A stretch of 64,000 nucleotides of DNA. Origin: Streptomyces umbrinus (GTDB lineage: Bacteria > Actinomycetota > Actinomycetes > Streptomycetales > Streptomycetaceae). The stretch spans positions 2,604,001 to 2,668,000 of the forward strand of contig NZ_JAUSZI010000002.1 of the NCBI RefSeq assembly GCF_030817415.1, read 5' to 3'. Positions 8,746-15,874 of the stretch are shown piece after piece; within the stretch, counting starts at the first letter, position 1; every line of letters begins with the position of its first letter. Under the pieces are notes generated by a model. It saw only the letters and a program-made list of their open reading frames with translations. It was not told where the DNA came from and ran no database searches. A program made the translations under genes and the position numbers.

Positions 8746-9936
8746 TTACGCGGGTGAGAAGAGGTGATCGCTGATGAGCCGGGCCGCGCCGATGACTCCG
8801 GCGGTGGGGCCCAACTCCCCCAGGACGATCGGGAGGTTGCCGGTCGCCAGAGGCAGCGACTGGCGGTAGACCTGGGTGCGGATCGCGGCGAGCAGGGTGT
8901 GGCCGAGTCCGGTCACACCGCCGCCGATCACCACCAGGCCCGGATTGAAGAAGCTGACGAGTCCGGCGATGACCTGGCCGGTGCGGTTGCCGCCCTCGCG
9001 GATCAGATCGAGCGCGGTGGCGTCACCCGCGGCGGCCGCGGCGGCGACGTCGACGGCGCTCAGGGCGCCCGCCGCCTCCAGTCGTGCCGCCAGTTCCTGG
9101 GAAAGCCCCTGCTGGGCGGCCTCCGTGGCGTCGCGGGCGAGCGCGGCGCCACTGAAGTGGGCCTCCAGGCAGCCCCGGTTGCCGCAGGCGCACGGGCGGC
9201 CGTCCGGCACAGCCTGGATGTGGCCGATGTCGCCCGCGCTGCCCGTCGTACCGCGGTAGACCTCACCGCCGACGACGATCCCGCAGCCGATACCGGTACC
9301 GATCTTGACGCAGAGGAAGTCGCCCACGGAACGGGCCACGCCCGCGTGCTGCTCCCCCATCGCCATCAGGTTCACGTCGTTGTCGACCATGACGGGGCAG
9401 CCGAGGTCCTGACTCAGTGCCTCGCGGACCGGGAACCCGTCCCAGCCCGGCATGATCGGCGGGGCGACCGGGACTCCCTCGGGGAAACGGACCGGGCCGG
9501 GGACGCCGATGCCGGCGCCGTCGAACCCCTCCGCGAGCCCCGAGGCCCTCAACTTCGCTGCCATGGACAGGACTTGCTCGAAGACCGCGACCGGGCCCTC
9601 GCGTACGTCCATGGGCTGGTTGATGTGCCCCAGCACCTCCAGCTCCGCGTTGGTGACGGCCACATCGACCGAGGTGGCGCCGATGTCGACCCCGAGGAAG
9701 CGCAGCGCGGGAGCGAGCCGGATGTTGTGGGAGCGGCGGCCACCGCGCGAGGCGGCGAGTCCGTCGGCCACGACAAGGCCCGTTTCCAGCAGCCGTTCGA
9801 CCTCGACGGCCAGCTTGGACCGCGAGAGGTCCACCTGATCGCCCAGCTGGGCCCGCGAGTTGGGACCCCCGTCACGCAACAGCCTGAGCAGCCGCGCCTG
9901 GTGGGCGTTTCCGGGTCGCGCCGTCATGCGTCTCAC
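8746..9936 (-). CDS. ROK-family transcriptional regulator
   Basis: 396 residues from a GTG at 9936; an ATG 9 nt further in (9927) is an alternative start. Residues 1-75 form a winged HTH (MTARPGNAHQARLLRLLRD, then LSRSKLAVEVERLLETGLV). The rest is the sugar-kinase-like ROK fold with FLGVDIGATSVDVAV, CVKIGTGIGCGIVV and the zinc motif CACGNRGCLEAH. Such regulators respond to sugars and usually repress neighbouring uptake genes. The importer operon lies directly downstream on the same strand. An inverted repeat at 10010-10046, upstream of this gene, is a plausible autoregulatory site. Confidence 0.94.
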   Translation of the reverse strand: MRRMTARPGNAHQARLLRLLRDGGPNSRAQLGDQVDLSRSKLAVEVERLLETGLVVADGLAASRGGRRSHNIRLAPALRFLGVDIGATSVDVAVTNAELEVLGHINQPMDVREGPVAVFEQVLSMAAKLRASGLAEGFDGAGIGVPGPVRFPEGVPVAPPIMPGWDGFPVREALSQDLGCPVMVDNDVNLMAMGEQHAGVARSVGDFLCVKIGTGIGCGIVVGGEVYRGTTGSAGDIGHIQAVPDGRPCACGNRGCLEAHFSGAALARDATEAAQQGLSQELAARLEAAGALSAVDVAAAAAAGDATALDLIREGGNRTGQVIAGLVSFFNPGLVVIGGGVTGLGHTLLAAIRTQVYRQSLPLATGNLPIVLGELGPTAGVIGAARLISDHLFSPA

Positions 9937-10009
9937 GAGCCCCTCCCCGCCTCATCGGCACCGCCGTCGTTGGCTTTCGAGTGGAACGTAGCAGCGGCTG
10001 CCGAAGCTG

Positions 10010-10046
10010 GGAAGAAGTTGAGCACTAATTGCTGACGACTTCTTCC
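10010..10046. promoter_or_regulatory. Inverted repeat GGAAGAAGT-N19-ACTTCTTCC between the ROK and NmrA-like genes
   Basis: Perfect 9-bp arms at 10010-10018 and 10038-10046, with a nested AGCA-N5-TGCT. It lies in the divergent intergenic region, 74 bp from the ROK start, and is AT-rich compared with its surroundings. Candidate operator for the ROK protein. Confidence 0.5.
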
Positions 10047-10156
10047 ACTGAGAGGACAAAGCGAGTTGGAGCGGTGGCCACGCGCGGAAGGACACAGCAG
10101 GATGGGCACCCTGTGCTCCGGGCTGCCGTGACCCGGGGCGGGAGAGGGGGAAACTC

Positions 10157-10981
10157 ATGATCCTGGTGACGGGTGCGACGGGGAACGTGGGCGCCGGAGT
10201 GGTGCGCGCCGTGGCCGCCGCGGGTGAGCCGGTGCGGGCGATGAGCCGTTCGGGCGAGGGGGCCGGGCTGCCGCAGGGCGCCGAGGGGGTGGCCGGCGAC
10301 CTGAACCGCCCGGAGACCGTACGGGAGGCGCTCGACGGGGTGCGGGCCCTGTTCCTGATGCCCGGGTACGAGGGCCAGCGGGCCGTCCTCGCCGACGCGC
10401 GGGCGGCCGGTGTCGAGCGGGTCGTGATGCTCTCCGGCAAGTCGGCGGCGGTCGACGACGGAAACGCGGTGACCCGCTATATGCGGGCGTCGGAGGACGG
10501 GGTGCGCGAGTCCGGGCTCGCCTGGACCTTCCTGCGGCCCGTGAGCTTCATGTCCAACGCGGTGTCGCTCGCGGACCAGATACGCAAGGGCGACGAGGTG
10601 CGCGTGCCGTTCCCCGGTGTCCGTACGGCGGACATCGATCCGTACGACATAGCCGAGGTCGCGGCCCGGGCCCTCCTCTCGCCCGAACACGCGGGCCGTG
10701 TCTACACCCTGACGGGCCCTCAGTCACTGCTGCCCGCCGACAGGATCGCCGTCCTCGGTGAGGTGCTGGGCCGCGAGCTGCGTACCGTCGGCCTCACGGA
10801 CGAGGAGGCCCGAGAGGCGCTGGGGGCCGCCTTCCCGGCGCCGTACGCCGAGGCGTTCCTCCGCTTCTTCGCCGACGGGATCCTGGACGAGTCCCAGGTC
10901 CTGCCCACGGTCGAGGAGGTCACGGGCCGCCCGCCACGCACGTTCCGCCAGTGGGCGACGGAACACGCGAACGCGTTCTGA
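10157..10981 (+). CDS. NmrA-like/atypical SDR NAD(P)-binding protein
   Basis: 274 residues, ATG preceded by GGAGAGGGGG. The N-terminus is a Rossmann motif, MILVTGATGNVGAGVVRAV, followed by VEGVAGDLN-type spacing (AEGVAGDLNRPETV) and the YxxxK-less pattern of atypical SDRs (WTFLRPVSFMSNAV, then YTLTGPQSL). NmrA-like proteins bind NAD(P) and act as redox sensors or quinone/aldehyde reductases. It is transcribed away from the ROK gene with no obvious partner. The exact activity is unknown. Confidence 0.88.
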   Translation: MILVTGATGNVGAGVVRAVAAAGEPVRAMSRSGEGAGLPQGAEGVAGDLNRPETVREALDGVRALFLMPGYEGQRAVLADARAAGVERVVMLSGKSAAVDDGNAVTRYMRASEDGVRESGLAWTFLRPVSFMSNAVSLADQIRKGDEVRVPFPGVRTADIDPYDIAEVAARALLSPEHAGRVYTLTGPQSLLPADRIAVLGEVLGRELRTVGLTDEEAREALGAAFPAPYAEAFLRFFADGILDESQVLPTVEEVTGRPPRTFRQWATEHANAF

Positions 10982-11017
10982 CGGCCCCCAACCTCCGACT
11001 CGGGCGAACACGAGCGG

Positions 11018-11065
11018 CCCCGTAAGGGGCGCGGGGAACTGCGCGCCCAGCCACAACGGACCCGC
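11018..11065 (+). repeat. Dispersed palindromic intergenic repeat
   Basis: Same family as the copy at 4920 in the opposite orientation: AAGGGGCGCGGGGAACTGCG then CGCCCAGCCACAACGGACCC. It lies 37 bp after the NmrA-like gene and may serve as a terminator between the convergent genes. Confidence 0.78.
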
Positions 11066-11094
11066 GGATGCGCAAGCTCACCTCCAGCGGGCAC

Positions 11095-11772
11095 TCAGTC
11101 GCGAGGGCGGGCGTGGTAAGTCCGGCGGGTGTGCTCCGTGTGGGCGCGCATGACCTCGGTCGCGCGCTGCTCGTCGCGGGCGGCGATCGCGGCGATCAGG
11201 TCGCGGTGCTCGATCCAGGACTGGTGGCCGCGCTGCCGGGCGACCGGCGTGTAGTACCAGCGGACCCGCCGGTCGACCTGGGCGGCCAGTTCGGCGAGGA
11301 CCGTGTTGCCCGCGAGCTCCATGACCTTCGCGTGGAAACGGGCGTTCATCGCGACCGCCCCGTCCACGTCGTCGGCGCCGACCGCCTCCTCGCCCTGGGC
11401 GCACAACTCCTCGAGGGCGGCGATGCCCGCCGTGCCCGTGTTGGCCGCCGCGAGCCGGGCGGCCTCGGCCTCCAACAGCGTGCGTACGGTGAGAAGTTGG
11501 TCGGCCTCGGCCTCTGTCGGCTCGTGCACGAAGGCGCCCTGGGCTGGCCGCAGATCGACCCATCCCTCGGTGTTCAGCCGCTGCAGCGCCTCGCGCACGG
11601 GCTGCCGGGAGACCCCGAGGTGCCCAGCCAGCTCGCTCTCGACCAGATGCTGGCCGGGCTGCAGGGCACGTGTGGTGATCAGTTCGAGCAGCGCTTCGTA
11701 GACACGGTCCCGGAGCGGTCCCGGCCGTTCGAGCTTGGGCACCGACCCCTGCGGCAGTCCGGTCGACAACAT
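11095..11772 (-). CDS. GntR-family (FCD/FadR-type) transcriptional regulator
   Basis: 225 residues from ATG 11772, which has AGGAGGGGGA ahead of it; the open frame continues upstream but lacks another good start. Residues 15-80 are the winged HTH (LVESELAGHLGVSRQPVREALQRL is seen in part as HLGVSRQPVREALQ), and residues 90-215 the all-helical FCD ligand domain with metal-ligand pattern NARFHAKVMELAGN and the H-x3-I-E-H-x2-L stretch WIEHRDLIAAI. FCD regulators sense small organic acids. Its promoter region and the 14750 promoter share GTCTACAGT, suggesting that it controls the formate/oxalate module. Confidence 0.93.
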   Translation of the reverse strand: MLSTGLPQGSVPKLERPGPLRDRVYEALLELITTRALQPGQHLVESELAGHLGVSRQPVREALQRLNTEGWVDLRPAQGAFVHEPTEAEADQLLTVRTLLEAEAARLAAANTGTAGIAALEELCAQGEEAVGADDVDGAVAMNARFHAKVMELAGNTVLAELAAQVDRRVRWYYTPVARQRGHQSWIEHRDLIAAIAARDEQRATEVMRAHTEHTRRTYHARPRD

Positions 11773-11840
11773 CGCGGTCCCCCTCCTGGGCAGTGGCGGC
11801 GTACGCGCGGGCGGCACGGCAGCCTCAGAGCCAGTATCAA

Positions 11841-11866
11841 TTGTCTTTCGTCTACAGTCTACGGCG
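11841..11866 (-). promoter_or_regulatory. Candidate GntR operator upstream of its own gene
   Basis: The plus strand reads TTGTCTTTCG then TCTACAGTCTACGG. GTCTACAGT is repeated in inverted orientation at 14752-14760 in the antiporter/dehydrogenase promoter region, in both places next to ATTGTC. The form TTGTNNACAR resembles known FCD-type sites. Confidence 0.5.
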
Positions 11867-11944
11867 CACAATGGCCAGGCCGAGGGGGAGTTGGCCTCGT
11901 CACACACCCCTCTTGAGGGGCTTGCTCACCGGAATACGCGCACG

Positions 11945-12883
11945 TCACGGGCAGCGGATGACCTGTCCCGCGTACGAGAGGTTCCCGCCGAAGCCGAAGA
12001 GCAGCACAGGGTCGCCGGTGGAGATCTCGCCGCGTTCGACGAGCTTCGACAGGGCGATCGGGATGCTGGCGGCGGAGGTGTTGCCCGACTCGGTGACATC
12101 GCGCGCGACGACGGCGTTCACGGCGCCGATCTTCGCGGCGAGGGGCTCGATGATGCGCAGGTTGGCCTGGTGCAGCACGACGGCGGCGAGGTCCTCGGGG
12201 GTCAGACCGGCGCGCTCGCAGGCCGCGCGCGCGAGGGACGGGAGCTTGGTCGTCGCCCAGCGGTAGACACTCTGGCCCTCCTGCGCGAACCGTGAGGGGG
12301 TGCCCTCGATGCGGACCGCGTGCCCCATCTCGGGCACCGAGCCCCACAGCACGGGCCCGATGCCGGCATCCTCGGCGGCCTCGACAACGGCGGCCCCCGC
12401 CCCGTCCCCGACGAGCACACAGGTCGTACGGTCCGTCCAGTCGGCCACGTCGGACATCTTGTCGGCGCCGATGACGAGCACCCGGGTCGCGGCACCCGCG
12501 CGGACGGCGTGGTCGGCGGTGGCCAGGGCGTGCGTGAAGCCCGCACAGACGACGTTGACGTCCATGGCGGCGGGCGACGGGATGCCGAGGCGGGCGGCGA
12601 CCCGGGCGGCCATGTTCGGCGACTTGTCGACGGCGGTGGAGGTGGCCACCAGGACGAAGTCGATGTCGTCGGGGGCGAGGCCGGCGGCCGCCAGGGCCTT
12701 GGCCGCCGCGTGCGCGGCCAGCTCGTCGACCGGTTCGTCGGGGCCCGCGATGTGCCGCGTACGGATGCCCACCCGGCTCGTGATCCACTCGTCGCTGGTG
12801 TCGACCAGGTCCGCCAGGTCCTCGTTGGTGAGGATCCTGGCGGGCTGGTAGTGGCCGACAGCGGCGATGCGTGAGCCGTTCAT
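11945..12883 (-). CDS. Beta-ketoacyl-ACP synthase III (FabH)-like enzyme
   Basis: 312 residues with the complete KAS III triad: Cys in DVNVVCAGF (about residue 112), His in VVLHQANLRII and Asn in ESGNTSAASIP. The N-terminus has the family pattern TNEDLADLVDTSDEWITSRVGIRTR. KAS III enzymes condense an acyl-CoA with malonyl-ACP to start fatty acid or polyketide synthesis, or act as acyltransferases. No ACP or other fatty acid genes flank it; it sits alone between the GntR regulator and the antiporter. It is therefore probably a stand-alone paralogue rather than the housekeeping FabH. Confidence 0.93.
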   Translation of the reverse strand: MNGSRIAAVGHYQPARILTNEDLADLVDTSDEWITSRVGIRTRHIAGPDEPVDELAAHAAAKALAAAGLAPDDIDFVLVATSTAVDKSPNMAARVAARLGIPSPAAMDVNVVCAGFTHALATADHAVRAGAATRVLVIGADKMSDVADWTDRTTCVLVGDGAGAAVVEAAEDAGIGPVLWGSVPEMGHAVRIEGTPSRFAQEGQSVYRWATTKLPSLARAACERAGLTPEDLAAVVLHQANLRIIEPLAAKIGAVNAVVARDVTESGNTSAASIPIALSKLVERGEISTGDPVLLFGFGGNLSYAGQVIRCP

Positions 12884-13019
12884 GGGCGGTCCCCTTGGTT
12901 GCCTGGGTAACGGGACTCACCAGTCTGATCAGGTACTCACGGGTACGAGGGCACGTAATGCCACAGGATTGGTGTGCCACCCTTGTCGGCTTCTGTCAGG
13001 CCCTCGGACACCCGAACAC

Positions 13020-13166
13020 CTACCCTGTGAACAATTGGGTGGCCTTCTGCACCAGCTCGTACAGACCATAGGCCAGCGGCGCCCCCACCCAGAGCCAGGC
13101 GAAGGCGATCAGTGGACGGCGGTCGGGCGGGCTGCCCTCAGACGGACTGCTGTCGCTCGGTGACAT
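13020..13166 (-). CDS. Small subunit-like membrane peptide of the OFA-type transporter (48 residues)
   Basis: ATG at 13166 preceded by GAGGGAGG; the first 29 nt overlap the 3' end of the antiporter gene in another frame. The peptide has a hydrophilic head rich in Ser and Pro, then one membrane helix (RRPLIAFAWLWVGAPLAYGL) and a short tail ending TQLFTG. It matches what I remember of a short protein annotated beside actinobacterial oxalate/formate MFS genes as an MFS small subunit. Coupled translation and the single span suggest that it associates with the antiporter. Its role is not established from sequence. Confidence 0.8.
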   Translation of the reverse strand: MSPSDSSPSEGSPPDRRPLIAFAWLWVGAPLAYGLYELVQKATQLFTG

Positions 13167-14469
13167 CGGAGGCCTCCCTCTGGGCGGGGATGTGATGGCG
13201 GGCGTTGACCGGGCGGACGAGTTCGTTGGCGACGAAGCCGATCACCAGCAGCCCGATCATGATGATCAGTGACGTTCCGTAGAGGGACGCTCCGGATTTG
13301 CCGGCTTCTTCCTGCCGGTCCGCGATCCAGTTGACGATCAGCGGTCCGAGGACTCCGGCGGTCGACCAGGCGGTGAGCAGCCGTCCGTGGATCGCGCCGA
13401 CCTGGTAGGTCCCGAAGAGGTCCTTGAGGTAGGCGGGGATGGTCGCGAAGCCGCCTCCGTAGAAGGAGAGGATCACCAGGGCGCAGCAGATGAACAGCGG
13501 CTTCGAGGAGTCCCCGACCCAGGCGATGAGGGCGTACATCAGCGCGCCGACGCCAAGGTAGACGCGGTAGATGTTCTTGCGCCCGATCAGGTCGGACGTC
13601 GACGACCAGCCGATACGGCCCGCCATGTTCGCCGCCGAGAGCAGCGCGACGAACCCGGCCGCCGCCGACACCGAGACGGGTGTGGAGGTGTCCGAGAAGA
13701 AGTCCGTGATCATCGGGGCGGCCTTCTCCAGAATGCCGATGCCCGCGGTCACGTTCATACAGAGCACCACCCACAGGCACCAGAACTGCGGGGTGCGTAT
13801 GGCGCTGTTCGCGGAGACCTGTACGCCTTCGAGTGGCGCCGGAGTGCCGTCGGCCGCGGTCTTCGCGGGGCGTGGCACGCGGACCAGGAACACGCCGAGG
13901 GACATGAAGAGGGCGTACGTCAGTCCGTGCACGAGGAAGGCCTGGGCGATGCCGGAGCTGTCGGAGCCGAAGGACTCCAGCATCTGCGCGGACCACGGCG
14001 AGGCGATGAGCGCGCCGCCGCCGAAGCCCATGATGGCGATGCCGGTGGCCATGCCCGGCCTGTCCGGGAACCACTTGATCAGCGTGGAGACGGGCGAGAT
14101 GTAGCCGATGCCCAGGCCGATGCCGCCGACGAAGCCGTAGCCGAAGACGATCAGCCAGTACTGCTCGGTGGCGGCGCCGAGCGCGGAGAGCAGGAAGCCC
14201 GACGAGAAGCAGATCAGGGCGACCGTCATCGCCCAGCGCGGCCCGTTGCGCTCGACGAGCGTGCCGCCGAACGCGGCGGACAGGCCGAGCATCACGATGC
14301 CGAGCTGGAAGGGCAGGGCGCTCTGGGTGCCGCTGAGGTCGAGCGCGGACTCCAGGGACGGCTTGAACACGGACCAGGCGTAGGCCTGTCCGATGGAGAG
14401 GTGGACCGACAGGGCCGCGGGCGGGACCAGCCAGCGGCTCCAGCCCGGTGGGGCTACAGGGGGACTCAT
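13138..14469 (-). CDS. OFA-family MFS transporter (oxalate/formate antiporter-like)
   Basis: 443 residues from ATG 14469; the longer open frame lacks a better start. Twelve membrane helices. OFA-type signatures are AALSVHLSIGQAYAWSVFKP in helix 1, GGIGLGIGYISPVSTLIKWF before helix 5, GLATGIAIMG-like GMATGIAIMGFGGGALIASP, and FATIPAYLKDLFG in the second half. OFA members exchange oxalate, formate or related carboxylates. The divergent neighbour operon encodes formate dehydrogenase, which supports a carboxylate such as formate or oxalate as substrate. The small membrane peptide overlaps its 3' end. Confidence 0.93.
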   Translation of the reverse strand: MSPPVAPPGWSRWLVPPAALSVHLSIGQAYAWSVFKPSLESALDLSGTQSALPFQLGIVMLGLSAAFGGTLVERNGPRWAMTVALICFSSGFLLSALGAATEQYWLIVFGYGFVGGIGLGIGYISPVSTLIKWFPDRPGMATGIAIMGFGGGALIASPWSAQMLESFGSDSSGIAQAFLVHGLTYALFMSLGVFLVRVPRPAKTAADGTPAPLEGVQVSANSAIRTPQFWCLWVVLCMNVTAGIGILEKAAPMITDFFSDTSTPVSVSAAAGFVALLSAANMAGRIGWSSTSDLIGRKNIYRVYLGVGALMYALIAWVGDSSKPLFICCALVILSFYGGGFATIPAYLKDLFGTYQVGAIHGRLLTAWSTAGVLGPLIVNWIADRQEEAGKSGASLYGTSLIIMIGLLVIGFVANELVRPVNARHHIPAQREASDVTERQQSV

Positions 14470-14515
14470 GATCCCGGACGATAGGAACCGGTCGGCCGGT
14501 TGGGAAGACGGCCAC

Positions 14516-14602
14516 ACGAACGCGTATGCCGTGTGCGGTGAACGGTATGCGATGCGCGACGAACGGTCGGTTCGGTCCGACGAACGGCATTCGGGAGCCG
14601 GG
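14516..14602. promoter_or_regulatory. Array of four phased 21-bp direct repeats (GAACGG core)
   Basis: Units begin ACGAACGCGTATGCC, GTGAACGGTATGCG, ACGAACGGTCGG and ACGAACGGCATTCGG. The GAAC cores start at 14518, 14540, 14561 and 14582, so they lie on one face of the helix. It ends about 50 bp upstream of the OFA start, as an operator or activator array would. Confidence 0.5.
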
Positions 14603-14751
14603 CTCAGCCGGACCTGGCCGAACTCGGCTGCTCCACCAAGGGTGTTCGGTGCGCGACGCTCAGCGAACTCCGAACCGTGTCCGGCGATGCCGGGCGGAGC
14701 ACCCGAGCCTGTCGCAGGTGCTGCGCGAACCCTTGCTGCCCCAACTCCCAT

Positions 14752-14775
14752 ACTGTAGACAATATTCAGTCGACA
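14752..14775 (+). promoter_or_regulatory. Candidate GntR operator before the formate dehydrogenase operon
   Basis: ACTGTAGACAATATTCAGTC. ACTGTAGAC is the exact reverse complement of GTCTACAGT in the GntR gene's own upstream region. It is AT-rich and lies about 57-80 bp before the operon's first start codon. Confidence 0.5.
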
Positions 14776-14831
14776 TGGTTCAACGCTGTTCAGCGTCTCC
14801 TCGGTACCCTCGACCGAACGGAGCCCCTCCC

Positions 14832-15803
14832 GTGAAAGTGGCAGTTCTCGGCGCCGGTGCTATCGGCGCCTACGTCGGTGCCGCGCTGCATCGCGCGGGT
14901 GCCGATGTGCACCTCATCGCCCGTGGACCGCATCTTGCGGCCATGAGGCAGCACGGAGTGCGAGTGCTCAGCCCGCGCGGCGACTTCACCGCGCGGACGC
15001 ACGCCACCGACGACCCGGCCGAGGTCGGCCCGGTCGACTTCGTCCTCCTGGGCCTGAAGGCCAACTCGTACGCGGCGTGCGGGCCGCTCATCGAGCCTCT
15101 CCTGAACGACACGACAGCGGTGATCGCCGCTCAGAACGGCATCCCCTGGTGGTACTTCCACCGGCACGGCGGCCCGCACGACGGTCACCGTGTCGAGAGC
15201 GTGGACCCGGGCGGCGCGGTCAGTGCGGTGATCGCGCCCGAACGGGCCATCGGCTGCGTCGTCTACGCGGCGACCGAGCTGGAAGGACCGGGAGTCGTCC
15301 GCCACTTGGAAGGCACCCGGTTCTCCATCGGGGAGCCCGACCGCTCGGTCTCGGTGCGCTGTGCGGCGTTCAGCGAGGCCATGATCGCGGGCGGACTCAA
15401 GTGCCCCGTCGAGCCGGACCTGCGCAACGACATCTGGCTCAAGCTGCTCGGCAACATCTCCTTCAACCCCATCAGCGCCCTGGCCCGCGCGACCATGCGG
15501 CAGATGTGCCTGCACGGCGGTACGCGCCGGGTCATCGAGATCATGATGACCGAGACGCTCGCGGTCGCCGAGGCGCTGGGCTGCGAGGTGGGCGTCTCCA
15601 TCGAACGGCGGCTGGCCGGCGCGGAACGCGTCGGCGACCACCGCACCTCCACGCTCCAGGACCTGGAGCGCGGCAAACCGCTCGAACTCGACGTGCTGCT
15701 GGCCGCCGTCGTCGAACTCGCGGAGATCACCGACGTCCCGGTGCCCACCCTCCGCACCGTCCACGCCATCTCGGACCTGCTCGCCCTGAGGACAGCCGCA
15801 TGA
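14832..15803 (+). CDS. 2-dehydropantoate 2-reductase-family protein (ApbA/PanE-like)
   Basis: 323 residues from GTG 14832; the open frame extends upstream, but the Rossmann motif VAVLGAGAIGAYVGAALHRA begins right after this start. Family landmarks follow: GLKANSYAACGPLIEPLL, TAVIAAQNGIPWWYF, and the catalytic-Lys region NDIWLKLLGNISFNP. PanE reduces ketopantoate with NADPH, but many Streptomyces paralogues act on other 2-keto acids. It is the first gene of the formate dehydrogenase operon, and its stop overlaps the next start by ATGA. A role in coenzyme A synthesis is possible but not implied by this setting. Confidence 0.9.
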   Translation: MKVAVLGAGAIGAYVGAALHRAGADVHLIARGPHLAAMRQHGVRVLSPRGDFTARTHATDDPAEVGPVDFVLLGLKANSYAACGPLIEPLLNDTTAVIAAQNGIPWWYFHRHGGPHDGHRVESVDPGGAVSAVIAPERAIGCVVYAATELEGPGVVRHLEGTRFSIGEPDRSVSVRCAAFSEAMIAGGLKCPVEPDLRNDIWLKLLGNISFNPISALARATMRQMCLHGGTRRVIEIMMTETLAVAEALGCEVGVSIERRLAGAERVGDHRTSTLQDLERGKPLELDVLLAAVVELAEITDVPVPTLRTVHAISDLLALRTAA

Positions 15804-15874
15804 GGACTTCCATCAGGACTTCCACGAGGACCTTCACCAGGACCGTCACGAGGACTTTGAGGAACGCCGTATGA
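15800..15874 (+). CDS. Possible 24-residue bridging ORF made of five 12-bp repeats
   Basis: ATG at 15800 overlaps the stop of the reductase gene (ATGA), and its own stop overlaps the ATG of the formate dehydrogenase gene in the same way. The DNA from 15803 to 15862 is five tandem 12-bp units (AGGACTTCCATC, AGGACTTCCACG, AGGACCTTCACC, AGGACCGTCACG, AGGACTTTGAGG). They encode a repeated Arg-Thr-x-x pattern beginning MRTSIRTSTRTF. The double coupling suggests that ribosomes pass through it into the next gene. It may also be only a spacer; no function is known. Confidence 0.45.
   Translation: MRTSIRTSTRTFTRTVTRTLRNAV

Larger units (their letters stand above)
14470..14831. promoter_or_regulatory. 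362-bp divergent promoter region between the OFA transporter and formate dehydrogenase operon
   Basis: Holds no credible gene. It carries four GAAC(G/C)G repeats spaced 22, 21 and 21 bp (14518, 14540, 14561, 14582), close to two helical turns each, and further right a TGTAGACAATATT segment that matches the GntR promoter. This is the likely control point for both directions. Confidence 0.6.
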
